From Monocercomonoides exilis (Eukaryota; Preaxostyla; Oxymonadida; Polymastigidae): DNA of 64,000 nucleotides. Below the pieces are notes generated by a model. That model was not told the origin of the DNA. It searched no databases and saw only the letters and a list, made by a program, of their open reading frames with translations. How positions within the stretch are numbered: position 1 is the first letter of the stretch; each line of letters opens with the position of its first letter. The stretch lies in contig LSRY02000011.1 of the NCBI GenBank assembly GCA_001643675.2, positions 620,001-684,000 of the forward strand, given 5' to 3'. The position numbers were made by a program, and so were the translations under genes. Shown piece by piece: positions 13,801 to 24,971 of the stretch.

Positions 13801-16777
13801 TCTTCCTGGCTTCGGCCAGCCATTCTCCTCTGCTGTTGATGCCAGCACCTCGTTTTACTCATCATCTGCGCCTGTCCCCACTGCCCCACGCACAACCTCC
13901 CCTCCTCCTTCATCTTCATTGGATCAGCCTTCTTCCTCTTCTTCTATCACTCGAAAAGGATCAGTCAGCTCAGGAATGTCAAGCTCGCTCCAGGCGCCTG
14001 TTCTGCCGCGTCCAAACATTCTCATTCCACAGGGCGACATGGGATTCGATGCAGTTACTCCCATCCAGACAAGAAGAAGATCACATTCGCAGGCAATGCC
14101 TCAGCAGCAGCAACAGCAGATGGCAGCAGCACGAGGAGGATATGGAGACTATTATGTGCCTTTGACTCCTCAATACTCATCGTCTTCTTCTTCTTCTTCT
14201 TCTTTCTCGTTTGGCCAGCCGTCGCAGTCTCCTCCAACTGCCTCTGTTTCCACCAGGCAGCGCAGCGCCACACTGCAAGGCAAAGCCACCCGCCCTTCCT
14301 TTGGCCGGCCCAGCGATGCTTATTCCTCAATCACCTCTTCTTCTCCTCTCTCTTCTTCCATTTCGAACAATGCCCTGTCGTCTGGTGCTCCTTCTACGTC
14401 TGCGCCTTCCAACTCCATCCCTCTCTCTGCGTGGGGCGCACCCGCCGGAGCCATCTCCTTCCTGTCAGTCACACCAGGAAGACAGAAACTGCAGATCTCT
14501 GAGTCTTCTGCCTTTGCTGCTCCGTCTGGCTTCTCCCAGCCGCATTCCGGTTCTTTTGGTGCGAATGCGTCAAACATTGCTTCTGCTCGCCCGTTTGCCA
14601 ACACCCCGTACAGCTCTTCTTCGCCTCGCATGTCTTCGTCTGTTGGGCGTTCGTATCTGTCTCATCATTCTTCTTCTTCAACTCCATCCTCATCTTCTTC
14701 CTCAGCATACGATGCATCACTCACCCAGCAGCAGCAGTTGATGGCTGCAGAAGCTGCCCGATTGCAGCGGATGTATCCATCTTGCGTGTCTGTTTCCCTT
14801 CTCCAGACACTCAACACAATCAAACTGCCCCTGCTGCGTCCGATTCCTCCATATGACTCCATCACTCCCTTGGACATTATCCCGTTCACCCGGCGTCCTC
14901 TGTTCTTGATTGTGGACTCAGACGGCTCGAAGCAGTTTTCAGCTAAATCAGCCACATCAGTGCGCTGCTCGAGAAGATGTGCAGCATCTGCTGATCGTCT
15001 GATGCACCCGTCTGTTCTGCCTCCTCATTGGCAGAGCGAGACTGCCGAGCTGTCTCCGTTCCATCGCTTCGGCCAGCCTGTGGTGATTCTCATGTCCCCC
15101 TCACAGCCGCTGTTTGTGCCTTGCTACTATTTCGCGGCTCTCCACGCACGTATCAACCAGAAGGCGCCATACGCCCCCATCAACTCCTTTGCACACCACC
15201 CAGACTGCCCTTGCTCTTGCCTCAGCAGCACTGCTTTTGCTTGCCCATCCTCTGCCCGTGGCTCTGGCTATCCGTCTGCCTCTTTCTCTGGCCAGTCAAC
15301 TTCTCCGTTTTCTTCCCTGTTCTCTTCTCCTTTCTCAACAGAAGCTTCTGTTTCAACCTCTATTTCTCCTTCTCCACTAAAGTGCACCTGCGGAGCCTCC
15401 ACACGCCCAGTGCATCTGCTTCCTTACATTCCTCAGCACTCTGCCGTTGGTCGCTTGTACACCCTTGCTTTGTCTGATCCAGTCAGTGCATTCCTCCTTC
15501 TGTCGTCTTCGCTCATCTGCCACAACGAGCTGGCTGCTGTGCAGAGGCTGTTCCCTTCGGCCAACTCGTTCCCGCTCCACCCGTCTTCAGTACCGTCCAG
15601 AGACAACCTGAAGATCATGGCGAAGATGGATCATCTGAGAGAACAGGAAGAGAAAGGATCTTTGTCTCCTTCTTCTTCTTCCTCTTCACCTTCAGCTTCA
15701 TCATCAACTACAACTGGATCTTGTTCAGGAACAGCCTCAGGCTCCACCACCCCGTTCTCCCTGGATGCCACCGACAGCTATCTCCTGTGCTCTACTCCTG
15801 TTCATGCTGCCCCTCCTTCTCTTTCTCCTTCGCCTCCAAGCTCCAACACACCCAGCCCTGTGCCTTACTGCGGTGTGGTGCCTGCACTGCAGTCAGGAAA
15901 CAGAGTGCCCTTCAGCACCAGTCCAACATCTGCTGCATGCCCGTGCCTCGCTCATTACATGCACCAGATGGCGGTCTCTGCGCGAAGGCTGGCAGAGAAC
16001 CCATACTATTCGTCTTCTGCATCTTCTACAGGCTCAATCGGAGGAGTTGGGAGCTTCTCGGTACCGCTGTCACCGTCTGCTAATTACTCGACAATGTTCG
16101 GAATGGACGATGGATCACAGGGAGAGCCAATGTTCACACCGCATCTGTCGAATCTGTCGCGCATCATTGCCAGTTCAGACAGGCCGCCCATGGCATTCTC
16201 CACAGGTGATCGCTCGATGGCTGCGCATACAGGCTATGGCTCGTCCTCTTATTCTTCTGCTCCTTATGCATCTGCTGGCTTCAATTCGGGCTCATCAAAG
16301 AGAGGTGCGTTTAGTGTTGATCCAGAGCTGACTTTGTTCCCGCGGTCGAACATTTCGTTTGAGACGCTCCTGCGCTGCAGAGAGCTGATTGAGCGTACGT
16401 TCATTCTGATGACCCATCTGTATCTCCATCCACACCTCCATCTGCCACCGCCACAGGCATATGCAGCAGTTGAGAGCGAATTCGGCTCTTATTCTGGTAC
16501 TTCTGGGCCTTCTAGTCCTTCTTCAATGCGTCCGCTGGATTACTCGTACCTGCGCCTGTGCGAAGACCCGTTCCTGCGGCATCTTGTGCTGCGGCATGTG
16601 CTGCTGGTGAATGTGCTGCATATGCACATCGCATACCACAATGCGCCTGCGGAGTGCTTCCCTTCGTGCAACCCAACGCTCCCTGACTGGTTCTTGTTCC
16701 ACCCGGTGTGGAAGGCACTGGTGCTGGCACTGGCAAAGGAGTGCGGGGTGGAAGGTATTTACATGGGCGGGAAGTAA
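4832..16777 (+). CDS. SCAI-family protein (DUF3550/UPF0682) with giant Ser-rich insertions
   Basis: Three exons (4832-5005, 5059-5220, 5315-16777) join in phase 0 and give 3932 residues, against roughly 600 in animal SCAI. The conserved SCAI blocks appear in order. Near residue 65 is AKLWTFQ, then the IEIGDIASRIG and FLNEAFTFYKS blocks. VTLIYLSAD lies near 1322, IIPFTRRPLFLIVD near 3297, HRFGQPVVILMSP near 3360, LYTLALSDPVSAFLL near 3487, and the DPFLRHLVLRH C-terminal block near 3860. Between them lie about 1,000 and 1,970 residues of poly-Ser, Ser/Pro, acidic (about 2520-2570), Lys-rich and RS/His-rich sequence. The start gives MSFVDQRNM directly upstream of the conserved block. Animal SCAI is a nuclear cofactor acting on MRTF/SRF transcription and on 53BP1-linked DNA repair. 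The function here is unknown, and the inserted regions are probably disordered. Confidence 0.9.
5006..5058 (+). other. Intron 1 of the SCAI-like gene
   Basis: The 53-nt intron has donor GTTTGAC and acceptor TTTAAAG. Removing it joins FEIHFQE to AFAAFAKLW in phase 0, which matches the spacing of SCAI in animals. A GT at 4977 would give the wrong phase. Confidence 0.85.
5221..5314 (+). other. Intron 2 of the SCAI-like gene
   Basis: The 94-nt intron has donor GTTTTTAG and acceptor AATTTTAG. Removing it joins QRKSDPK to FLNEAFTF in phase 0, so no separate start at 5318 is needed. Confidence 0.85.
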
Positions 16778-17823
16778 AATGAAGCTGGAGGAAGAAGGAA
16801 TAAGATTTGCGGGATTGCGGATGAGAAGAGAATATGAAAAGAGGCATCTGAACAGAAAAACAAAATAGTTAAATAAAAAAAAATTTTTTTTATTGCTTTT
16901 TTGACAGAGATGAAGAAACAAAATAAAGGAAGCGATTCTTTCTGTTCGGTTAGACTGAAGAGAAGGAGTTAAGAGAGTTGGAAAAGCAAAAGAGAGAAGA
17001 GAATCAGCATTCGAATGCAGTTAGAATAATGAGAAAAGGGAGAAGAGAAGCAGAGGAGAAGGGGGTTATGAGTTGTATTCATTATTGGCGAACTGTAAAA
17101 AAAAATAAATACCTTCAGAGATTGATTGACACACAACACATTTTGTCCATCTTTCTTAAATTTCATTCACGTGTTTTTCTTTTAAACATTTTGGTATGTT
17201 TTGTTTTTGGTTTAATCCTTATGAATTATCTTAACATTTTCTAGATTGCTAATTCCTTTCTTTATTATCATTTTTTATTATCCTTTCTTTCTTTTTATTA
17301 AATTAAATTTCTTTACTTTTTCATTCGTTTCTTTTATCATGAAAATAATTAGCAAATCAATGATTAATATCTTTTTTCTGTATATTTCATTTAATCTCTT
17401 TTTCTTTCGCATATTCTGTTATTTTGTTTCTTGAAGTCTTATTTCAATCATTTGCTTTCCTTGAGCTTTCACCATTCTCAAAGTTTAAAGGTTTTTATTC
17501 CATCTACTTTGACAAATTCAAAACGCCGTTTATTACTATATATTCCTTTATTCCACAATTAGATTAATTTTCACAAACATATTCAACATTTTTCGCTCTT
17601 TGCTCACTTCCTTCCTTTCGAGTAACCCTAAAGAGGGATATATATGCAAATTTTGTGCATTTGTTTTGATGATTACTTAAATTAACTTTATGCCAAAAAA
17701 TTTTGAATGGGGTTCATTCACAATACTTTCTGATCTTGGAAAGTGAACGAAAACTTCTTATCTTAAAAAAAGAAAAGATTAAAAAGATTTTTATCTATTA
17801 TTGCTCAAAGCAATTTTTGTATC
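16778..17823. other. Intergenic spacer of about 1 kb
   Basis: The 3' flank of the SCAI-like gene is followed by AT-rich sequence. Several frames are open but are hydrophobic low-complexity products of T-rich DNA. No RNA gene or repeat was recognised. Confidence 0.6.
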
Positions 17824-17961
17824 ATGGAAAATGAATTGTTCAATAATGAAGAAGTGGAGAAAGATTTGATAAATTGGTCTTCATCAAAAGTTTGACGTGA
17901 TGTGGCGGAATTAAAGAAGCAGCAAGGGCATAAGCCTTTGAAGCTGACTGATATGAGATGA
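17824..17961 (+). pseudogene. Small ORF with one in-frame TGA, possibly a relic or tiny-intron gene
   Basis: An ATG at 17824 opens 23 codons (MENELFNNEEVEKDLINW and on) to a TGA at 17893. The same frame then continues through RDVAELKKQQGHKPLKL to a second TGA at 17959. The amino acid composition on both sides looks protein-like. GTTTGAC at the first TGA matches the SCAI intron 1 donor, and excision of 27 nt (17890-17916) would keep frame. The complementary strand is also open over most of this stretch and could be a 3' exon of the Prp19-like ORF. No family was recognised. Confidence 0.25.
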
Positions 17962-17985
17962 GAAAAGGAGATAAAATGAAATGAT

Positions 17986-18267
17986 TTATGAAGATGAAAC
18001 AGTATTTGAGGATTTCAGTTGTTCCAATTCCGCTCTTGCTTCATCCCTTTCCTTTATAAGACGTGCGACTGTTCTTTTTGCACCATCATTTAAATAAAGA
18101 GATGTTGCAAGCTGCCGTTGAGTTTCTTCGAGTTGCTTTTTGAGATGTGAAACTTGAAGCATTGCCGCATCCCATTCACTTGTAAGTTGTTTTAATAAAT
18201 CTGGAACGGACATTCCTGGCAGTCTTGTTTCTTTTCCGGACTCTTGGTCTGATTGCTGAGAAGACAT
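17986..18267 (-). CDS. Prp19-family coiled-coil protein lacking U-box and WD40 domains
   Basis: This 93-residue ORF carries the central coiled-coil segment of Prp19. That segment runs from VPDLLKQLTSEWDAAML through LEETQRQLATSLYLNDGAKR to VARLIKERDEARAEL, and lines up with human PRP19 just after its U-box. Full Prp19 is about 500 residues, with an N-terminal U-box ubiquitin-ligase domain and C-terminal WD40 repeats. Neither is visible here. Upstream sequence to 18692 is AT-rich without a U-box exon. Downstream, a splice from GTTTCA (within the last codons) to an AG at about 17955 could add about 36 residues, but they do not resemble Prp19. In other species this coiled coil mediates tetramerisation and binding to Cdc5 and SPF27 in the spliceosomal NineTeen complex. 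It may be a stand-alone assembly subunit or a gene fragment. Confidence 0.7.
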   Translation of the reverse strand: MSSQQSDQESGKETRLPGMSVPDLLKQLTSEWDAAMLQVSHLKKQLEETQRQLATSLYLNDGAKRTVARLIKERDEARAELEQLKSSNTVSSS

Positions 18268-18692
18268 TTAAATAAATTCCTTGATGGTCTGGATCGTAAC
18301 CAGAATTTCAAAAGAAAAAATTCAATCAGAAAATGTCTTCTTTTTCAAAAATAATTGAACTCCAAAACAAAATGCTTAATTATAATTAGTCATTCTTTGA
18401 AGTGTGGTAAACTTTTTTTTTAAATATTGCTTTTTTTCAAATTAAACACAAAAATTAACTCAAAAGTCTTTCTGTTCAATTTTATTTTTAAATTTAAATA
18501 TAACAAAAATAAAAATGTTGTAAAAAAAAGTTAAACAAAACAAAACAAAATATAATAAAATTGCCAATTTTCATATTTCAAATCTTTTTCTTTTCAAATT
18601 TTTTATTTTAAAGATTAAATGGAATAGTTCAATTTCATTTATTTAAGCGAAATTTTGCAATTGAATCCAAATCATTATGTAGTATATCTCTT
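18268..18692. other. AT-rich spacer between two minus-strand genes
   Basis: This 425-bp stretch of A/T-rich sequence lies downstream of the Bub1/Mad3-like gene and upstream of the Prp19-like ORF. I see no exon, RNA gene or repeat. Confidence 0.6.
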
Positions 18693-21600
18693 TCAGATGT
18701 CACGAAACACACTCCAGTCAACTCCCATTGTAGTTTCGCCAGGAACTAAAGTTTTCTCTTTGTTTATATCCGACAAGCGAGATGGCTGAGAAGTCTGCAT
18801 CTGTGAAAATGAGAGCAAACCAGGTGAATTTTTCGTTCTCAATGAAGTGGAAGTCAAAGGGGCAGAGGGAGAAACAGAAGGAGAAGGATAAGGAGAAGAC
18901 GAGGGTGAATGGGAATGCGAGCGGGAACGGGAGCGAGAAGAGGAAATGAGAGACGGGCGAGAAAGCAGATGCAAGTGATAAGGCGAGGCAATAGATTGGA
19001 ACTGCTGTGTGGATTGGCTGTATGAAGGATAAAGAGGAGGGGTGAGCGATGAAATGAGGAAAGAGGAAGGAGAAATGGACGTTCGTGTGAGGTTGGTCTT
19101 TCGGAAGACAGAATCATCTGAAGAAATGTGAATATCAGTGAAAAGAGGGGAAAAAAAAAGAATCAATAAAAATATGTTTATGAATAAAAAAGAATATGAA
19201 CTACAAATTGTTCAATAGAAAGGATAAAGGAAATTCAAAAAGAAAGTTTTATTTTTTCATTTTACAACTTACAACAAAAGAAAGAAAAGAAAGAAAGAAA
19301 AAACTCAATCTAATTTCCTATCACACCATCATTCCCTTTCATCATTTCCAATTCCTGAAAGAGCTCCTTCTCATAATGCTGCTCGTCAATCAGCTCTTTC
19401 CTCTCTTCTTCCTGCATCGCCTGCTGCTGCTTCATCATAATCTCCCTCTGCATTTCCTGGTTCTCTTCTTCAATCCGCCTCAGTTTCTGCTCAATCTGCA
19501 TTCTATTTATGTATCTGGGATCAGTCTCACTCAAGTCACTGCCTGTGGCTGTGCCAAAAAGGGAAGGCGTGGTCGAAGGCGAAGGAAACGGCGACATCTG
19601 TTTCTTCGCCACGTAATACGACGACGCATCGACTGCAAGGTGCGTAAACACAGACCCAACGCCCTGTGAAAACGAGGCATCCAAATAGCTGCTGGTCAGA
19701 GAAGACGCTCCAAATGGGCGCAGACTCTGCAGAGATTCCTTCGCCTGCGCTGAAAATTCCGCAGCGTTCAACCTCGCCGAGATCGGCGTGGGCTTCAGCA
19801 GCGAATTCGGCGAAGTTGCTGTGGGATCATTCGATTGGGGTGCTGATGGTGGGCTTGCCAGCGGCTGCTCAGCAGGGACGGAGTAAGCGATGTACATGGG
19901 AGGCTGCTGGGAGTCGTAGACTCTGCGTCTCTTTGACGGAAGTGAAGGAATATCTGCAGAGCTTATCTGAATGTAACCAGGAGAGTTTTGCAGCAAATCG
20001 TCTGAAGAGCCGCTGCCGCTGCTTTCTCTCAAACGCTGCTCGTCTTTGATGGATTCATCGAAATTCGGGTTTCTTTTTATTGCTTCGTATTGAAGATTGC
20101 TGCTTTCTTTTTGGTTTTCTGATTCCCCAAATATTTTGCTTGACTGATAAACAGAACTGTTTCTTTGCTGCAGCTGATTGTTGTAATTCTGTGATTCATT
20201 CATTCCAAATTTCATTTCTCTTTCTTCCTGCCCTCTTTCTTCAATGTTCCTACTTCCATTATCCAATCCTTGTAGTTTCTGCATGTTATCTGTTTGACCC
20301 TCTCCTTGCTGCTTTGCCTTCAATCTCTCCATCTCTTGCTCCATCTCCATCTGCTTCTGACTCAAGTTCTTCGCTGCCTCTTGCAGAAAGATCGTCCTTC
20401 TCCTGGGCGAGCGGTACGGTGACGTCACAGCTGTTGACGTGGCCACAAACACAGTCGGCGGAGTCAGCTCTGTCGGAGCCACAAGCACAGTCGGCCGTGT
20501 CGGCGGAGTCAGCGTCTGGTGCGAGGAATTGAGGGGAGCCTGGAGCGATGTGGGGAAAGTGAAAGGGGTGAGGTAGGAAGAGTATGCTGTGCGGATCTTT
20601 TGGGTGATGGGGGTTTCCGCGATGGTCTTGCGCCGGTCGTCGTGGAGGTTGGTTTTTGTGCCGAGCAAATCAGTCACAGAAGACAAGGTCTGCCTGCGTG
20701 TGACTGTGGAGGATGGATATAAGAATGAGGATGTGGATGCTGATGTGGATGAAGTGGAAGACGAAATTGAAGAAGAAGAAGAAGACGAAGGAGTGTAAAG
20801 CAAAGAGATAGGAACGGTTGAGCGAGAACCTGATGATGCTTGAGACGCTGGTAGTGAAGAAGAAGAAGAAGAGGAGGAGGAGGAGATTGAAAGCTGATCA
20901 TTAGACTGTGGATTCAATTGATCGTCAGATTCAGCTGTGATTGGAGTGTGTGAAAAACTGCTTTCAATTTGGTCAATGTTTCTTGGCGTTGAAGAATTAT
21001 ATGGTGTCTCATTTCCAACGTTTCCTTCATTTGCGTTGGGAATGCTTGTGCTATCAGAAATATTTAATGCAGAAGAAGAAGAAGAAGAAGAAGAAGAAGA
21101 AGAAGATGATGATGATGATGATGAAATTGAGTTCTGGTGTTCCTGAAACAGTTGTTGAGATGCTTCAAAACTTGCAGCAGAACCTTCACAAGCAGATGAA
21201 GCAGGATAACTTGAAGAAACAAAAGAATTTGAAGATGGCTTAAATGCAGCATTTTCTGGTTTGTAGCAAGCAGCCTGCGGAAGCAGCGTATTTCTCCGGC
21301 TTAATGATTGATTGAATGTGTGCTCAGTGGCTGGATTGCTATGAAAGGACGTGAACATTGTTCCGACATCTTCTCCTGCTGGCCCCAAGTTGGCAAACAC
21401 CTCATAAAGCGTTTGGTTGTGCTCTCCAGCATCTTCTTCATTGGAGGTGGAGGTTCTTGCACTTGCTTGGCATTGCATCAAAGAAGAAGAAGAAGAAGTT
21501 GATTGGCGGGGTGTGATATCAGCTGATAAGCGAGACGAAGCAGCAGAAAGAAAAGGCACCGACAGCCTCTTTCCAGCATCATCGGTGGTGGACAGTTCAT

Positions 21601-22921
21601 TTGTCATCCGCTCTCTTTCTTCCACACTCCGTCTCGCCCCTTGCCCGTATTGTGGCATTGTGCTGTATTCTTCGCTCAGCCTGTGCTTGCTTCTGTCAGA
21701 CAAGCTCATTTCGCTCGACCGTCTTGCTTCGTCTTGCGAGAACGTAACCGAACGGCGTGTGGGCAGCCGAGTGAAGCAGGTGTTCTCGTCAGAAGGCGAA
21801 TAGGTCAGCCCAGCAAACACATCAAACAGAAGCTCTCCGTTCGTTGTTTCAGATCCTTCGCGCTCAATGTTTCCGCTTCCTGGCGGAGTCACATCAGGAT
21901 TCAAGCGCTGGGTCAATCTTTGTAGCGCATTCTGGTTTGGGTGCTGCTGATTCGACTGGTTTAAAGGGAGAAGCGAGGTGAAAGTGGACGATCGAAGCAC
22001 AGGATCGAATGTGGTGGCGTCTTTCATCTCAACTTCTTCCACTTCGCTTCTTATGACTTTGTGATCGTTTTCTTGAGAAATATCCTTTGAGACGTACTTT
22101 TCAGCCCGTAATTCCTCAAAACTTCGGATATTTCCGGTATATTTGTCGTTATCATATCCTATCACTTTTGAAAATAATCCGTCATGAGCAAACATCCATT
22201 TTTCTGAATTGGACGATAAGTGATGCTTTAATGGATGTATCTTTTCTGATTGCTCCTGGGCTTCTTCTATTGTTAATATTCTAATTCCTTCTGATTGTAA
22301 AAATGTTTGGTGCCTTTTAACAAATCGATTATAAGTGTCTTTTAACCTATCAAATGGAATTGCCTTCCTTTAAAATATTTGAAAATATATTTTCATGAAT
22401 TGCTTTCAAATAAAATATTCACACACATTTTCAATCCTTTAGCAAGTGCTTCGTGCGCTCCTATTATGTCCTTTTTTGCTTCTCGAATAATCGCCCAGCA
22501 TTCATAACAAAGAGCAAATCTTTGACCAATTCCCTGCGCCTCGAGGTGCTGAAACACCAAATTTCCATCTTCAATATGATCTGCATATATGCAATAGCAT
22601 TTTAAGTAGCGAATGTCATTTTTGTACTTCGGAGTCTGACTGAAAAGATTTATAACATGCTGAAGCGTCCTCAGCAAAATCACGTTTCTGTCTGGTAATG
22701 TTGATTGTCTAATTTGCTTGATTGTTCTGGTTTAAATTTTATGTTAAATTAATAAACGATAATTTAAATATATTAATTTCTTCAAACGCCATCCAATCAT
22801 CCAAAGTTGCTTCTTTCGTGTTTTCCATAGATGGAAATTGTTTTTCGTTATATCCTGGAAAAGGAAATGTTTGATCGCAATCTTTGTTTGAAACAAGCTG
22901 TGGCTGTTCTAATAATTGCAT
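18693..22921 (-). CDS. Bub1/BubR1/Mad3-type spindle checkpoint protein without a kinase domain
   Basis: Four exons (22921-22758, 22726-22427, 22367-19327, 19117-18693) join in frame to 1309 residues. Residues about 15-190 are the Mad3/BUB1 homology region I, a TPR-like domain: DDWMAFEEIN, then YKNDIRYLKCYCIYAD, then LEAQGIGQRFALCYECWAI, ending PFDRLKDTYNRF. Residues about 236-246 (SFEELRAEKYV) match a GLEBS motif, which binds Bub3. The remainder is Ser/Pro-rich and disordered, with a Glu/Gln coiled coil near the end of exon 3. I see no protein kinase domain and no KEN box, so it is neither a canonical Bub1 nor a canonical BubR1/Mad3. Family members delay anaphase until kinetochores attach. 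Intron 1 (31 nt) and the final intron (donor GTGTGA) are the less certain junctions. Confidence 0.85.
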
Positions 22922-23486
22922 GGGACGTCAAAAATTTTTAAAATAGTTTTTGAAGTGAATTAAAAAATATCATAATGGGCAATCAGGAATAAACTGCATA
23001 GTCATTTTCAACATTGCTTTGAGGATAAACTATTGGCAAAAAAATGCAAATAATTTTTTGAATTTGACTAGAAAAACAATTTTATGAATTTGGTTTTAAA
23101 TCCAAAAACCTTAAAAAATGAAAATATTTATTATCATTGACGAAAATGAGAGCGATTATTTTTAATATCATGAAAATTTTTCTCATTATGGATAAAATCA
23201 TTTTATTCACACACATTTCTTGTTTTGTTTTAAAGGTAATGCTTAGTTCGATATTGTATCACTCAAGTCATTTTTTGTGTTCCATAAAGATAAAATGTTT
23301 TAATTATTATTATTCGAATTTTTGATGTTCATCTCCTGTTTTTTCTCAGATAACAAACTCCAAACTCTTGTGTGGAACATTTGTGATATCAATAGAATTG
23401 GATTGTACATATGTGGGACTATTTTTGAAATTAATTATTTTTGATGTTAATATTCGTTTTCAGACTCTTGTTTGAAGGCAAAGAGA
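22922..23486. other. Spacer upstream of the Bub1/Mad3-like gene
   Basis: The stretch is AT-rich. Weak candidate splice acceptors (TTTCTCAG near 23350, TTTTCAG near 23462) hint at further exons of the small plus-strand ORF that follows, but no consistent frame could be built. Confidence 0.4.
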
Positions 23487-23677
23487 TGAATCCAAAAATA
23501 AAGATTACAGACAGAAATGATGAATTGACTTTCATTCGTCGTAAACGACTGTCTAAATATCAAATACTTCGCAAACAAAACTTTAACAAGAATTTTCAAA
23601 CAAAAGATGATAATATGTTAAATTATTCATTCCCAGGAAAAAAATATGATATCAGAAATTATCATACAAATTTATAA
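23487..23677 (+). CDS. Small basic hypothetical protein, possibly a terminal exon
   Basis: From ATG at 23487 a 63-residue basic ORF (MNPKIKITDRNDELTFIRRK and on) ends in TAA. The open frame extends upstream to an apparent acceptor TTTTCAG at about 23462, giving LLFEGKEMNPK. It may therefore be the last exon of a spliced gene whose earlier exons I could not assemble. The composition is protein-like rather than AT noise. No family was recognised and no function is proposed. Confidence 0.35.
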
Positions 23678-23959
23678 AATAATTATTACAAACAATAATA
23701 GTTCAAACTGTATTTATAAGAAAAACAAATTCCTCACGATCAAATAAAAAAAGAATAATGAAAAAACTAAAATAGACAAAACACGACAAAACAAATGGAT
23801 AAATCATTAACATATATTGATGAGAGATATTTTTTCTCTTGGAAAATTCGATATTCTTTGTCTTTTAAAAAAATTGTTATTCAGATCATATGCCAATATT
23901 ATTTCATTTATCTGAGCTGATCATTGTTATTTCCTTAATACGGCTAAATATCTTGAGAA

Positions 23960-24660
23960 ATGGTATGTTGCTTTTTGATTTATTAACGTAGTTATTGATA
24001 ATAATTTTGAATAATATTGTAATATTTTGTTATGTTTTGTGAAACTGTTAATGTTTCAATCAGCGTGATCGTTTTGTTCAAGTTGGAAGAGTTTGCATTT
24101 TGAATTACGGACGAAGACAACGTTTGTGCACGATTGTCGATATCATTGACCAAAACAAAGTTGGATATTTGTAATTAATCTGATTATTTTAAAAATTTAC
24201 AAAAAATTTTCTTTTGTATTTATATTTCGATATATTTTTAAAAAATAACTCCTTTAAGGTTCTCATTGATGGTCCAAAAGCAATGACAGGAATCAGCCGT
24301 CAGGTTTGCAGTCTGAAGCGCCTTGCACTTACACCATACACAGTCAAGATTCCTCATGGAATTCATCATAAATATTTGGTTAAAAAATTCAAGAAAGCCC
24401 GCATTCTTCGTCGTTTTGCAAGAACTGCATGGGCTAAAAAGATCAACAAACGTCAACACAAGCTTCATGAATCTGACTTTGACAGATACAAAGCAATGAA
24501 AATTCATCGTGCTTCATTCTTTGGTCCACATGTTCCAACAATTCCAGGAAAAGAGAAGCCAGAAAATAAGGATAAGCCAGAAAAGAAAGTCAAGCGCGTG
24601 AAAAAGGTTAAATCAAAGAAAGAGAAAAAATCTAAAGCTACAAACACAGTGGCAAAATAA
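23960..24660 (+). CDS. RPL14: 60S ribosomal protein eL14
   Basis: Exon 1 is only the start codon (23960-23962), followed by exons 24064-24159 and 24259-24660, giving 166 residues. RFVQVGRVCILNYGRRQ, then CTIVDIIDQNKVLIDGP, match the eL14 N-terminal SH3-like fold. TARTAWAKKI and SDFDRYKAMK-type blocks (here RTAWAKKINKR and ESDFDRYKAMKI) match the C-terminal half. The tail is a Lys-rich extension typical of eukaryotes. eL14 is a structural protein of the cytosolic large ribosomal subunit. The first intron (23963-24063, donor GTATGTTG) follows the ATG directly, and the second (24160-24258) is also in phase 0. With no ATG elsewhere at the start of exon 2, this start is well supported. Confidence 0.95.
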
Positions 24661-24971
24661 AAGACTTTACAATAGATTCACCTCATTCATTTGATCACTT
24701 TGACAGATGTTATCATTTCTCAAGAAAACATATGCTTGAACTTATTTTATCTTATTTCATTGAAAACGATTCAATGCTGTTTGACCTGAATCAATTTTGC
24801 TTTTCTCGAAATCAAATGAAAACGTTAATTGATAATAATATGCAAATGTTATTTAAGCATATAAACAAATGCAACCTATTTTTGGAAAATAAAGCATTTA
24901 TCCTCTGGTTGATACCATTATAATTTTTTGGTTATTTTCTTTCAACAGTTAACATATTAAATTGATAATTA
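24661..24971. other. Short intergenic spacer
   Basis: This 311-bp AT-rich stretch separates the eL14 and roadblock genes, which point the same way. Nothing else is recognised. Confidence 0.6.
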
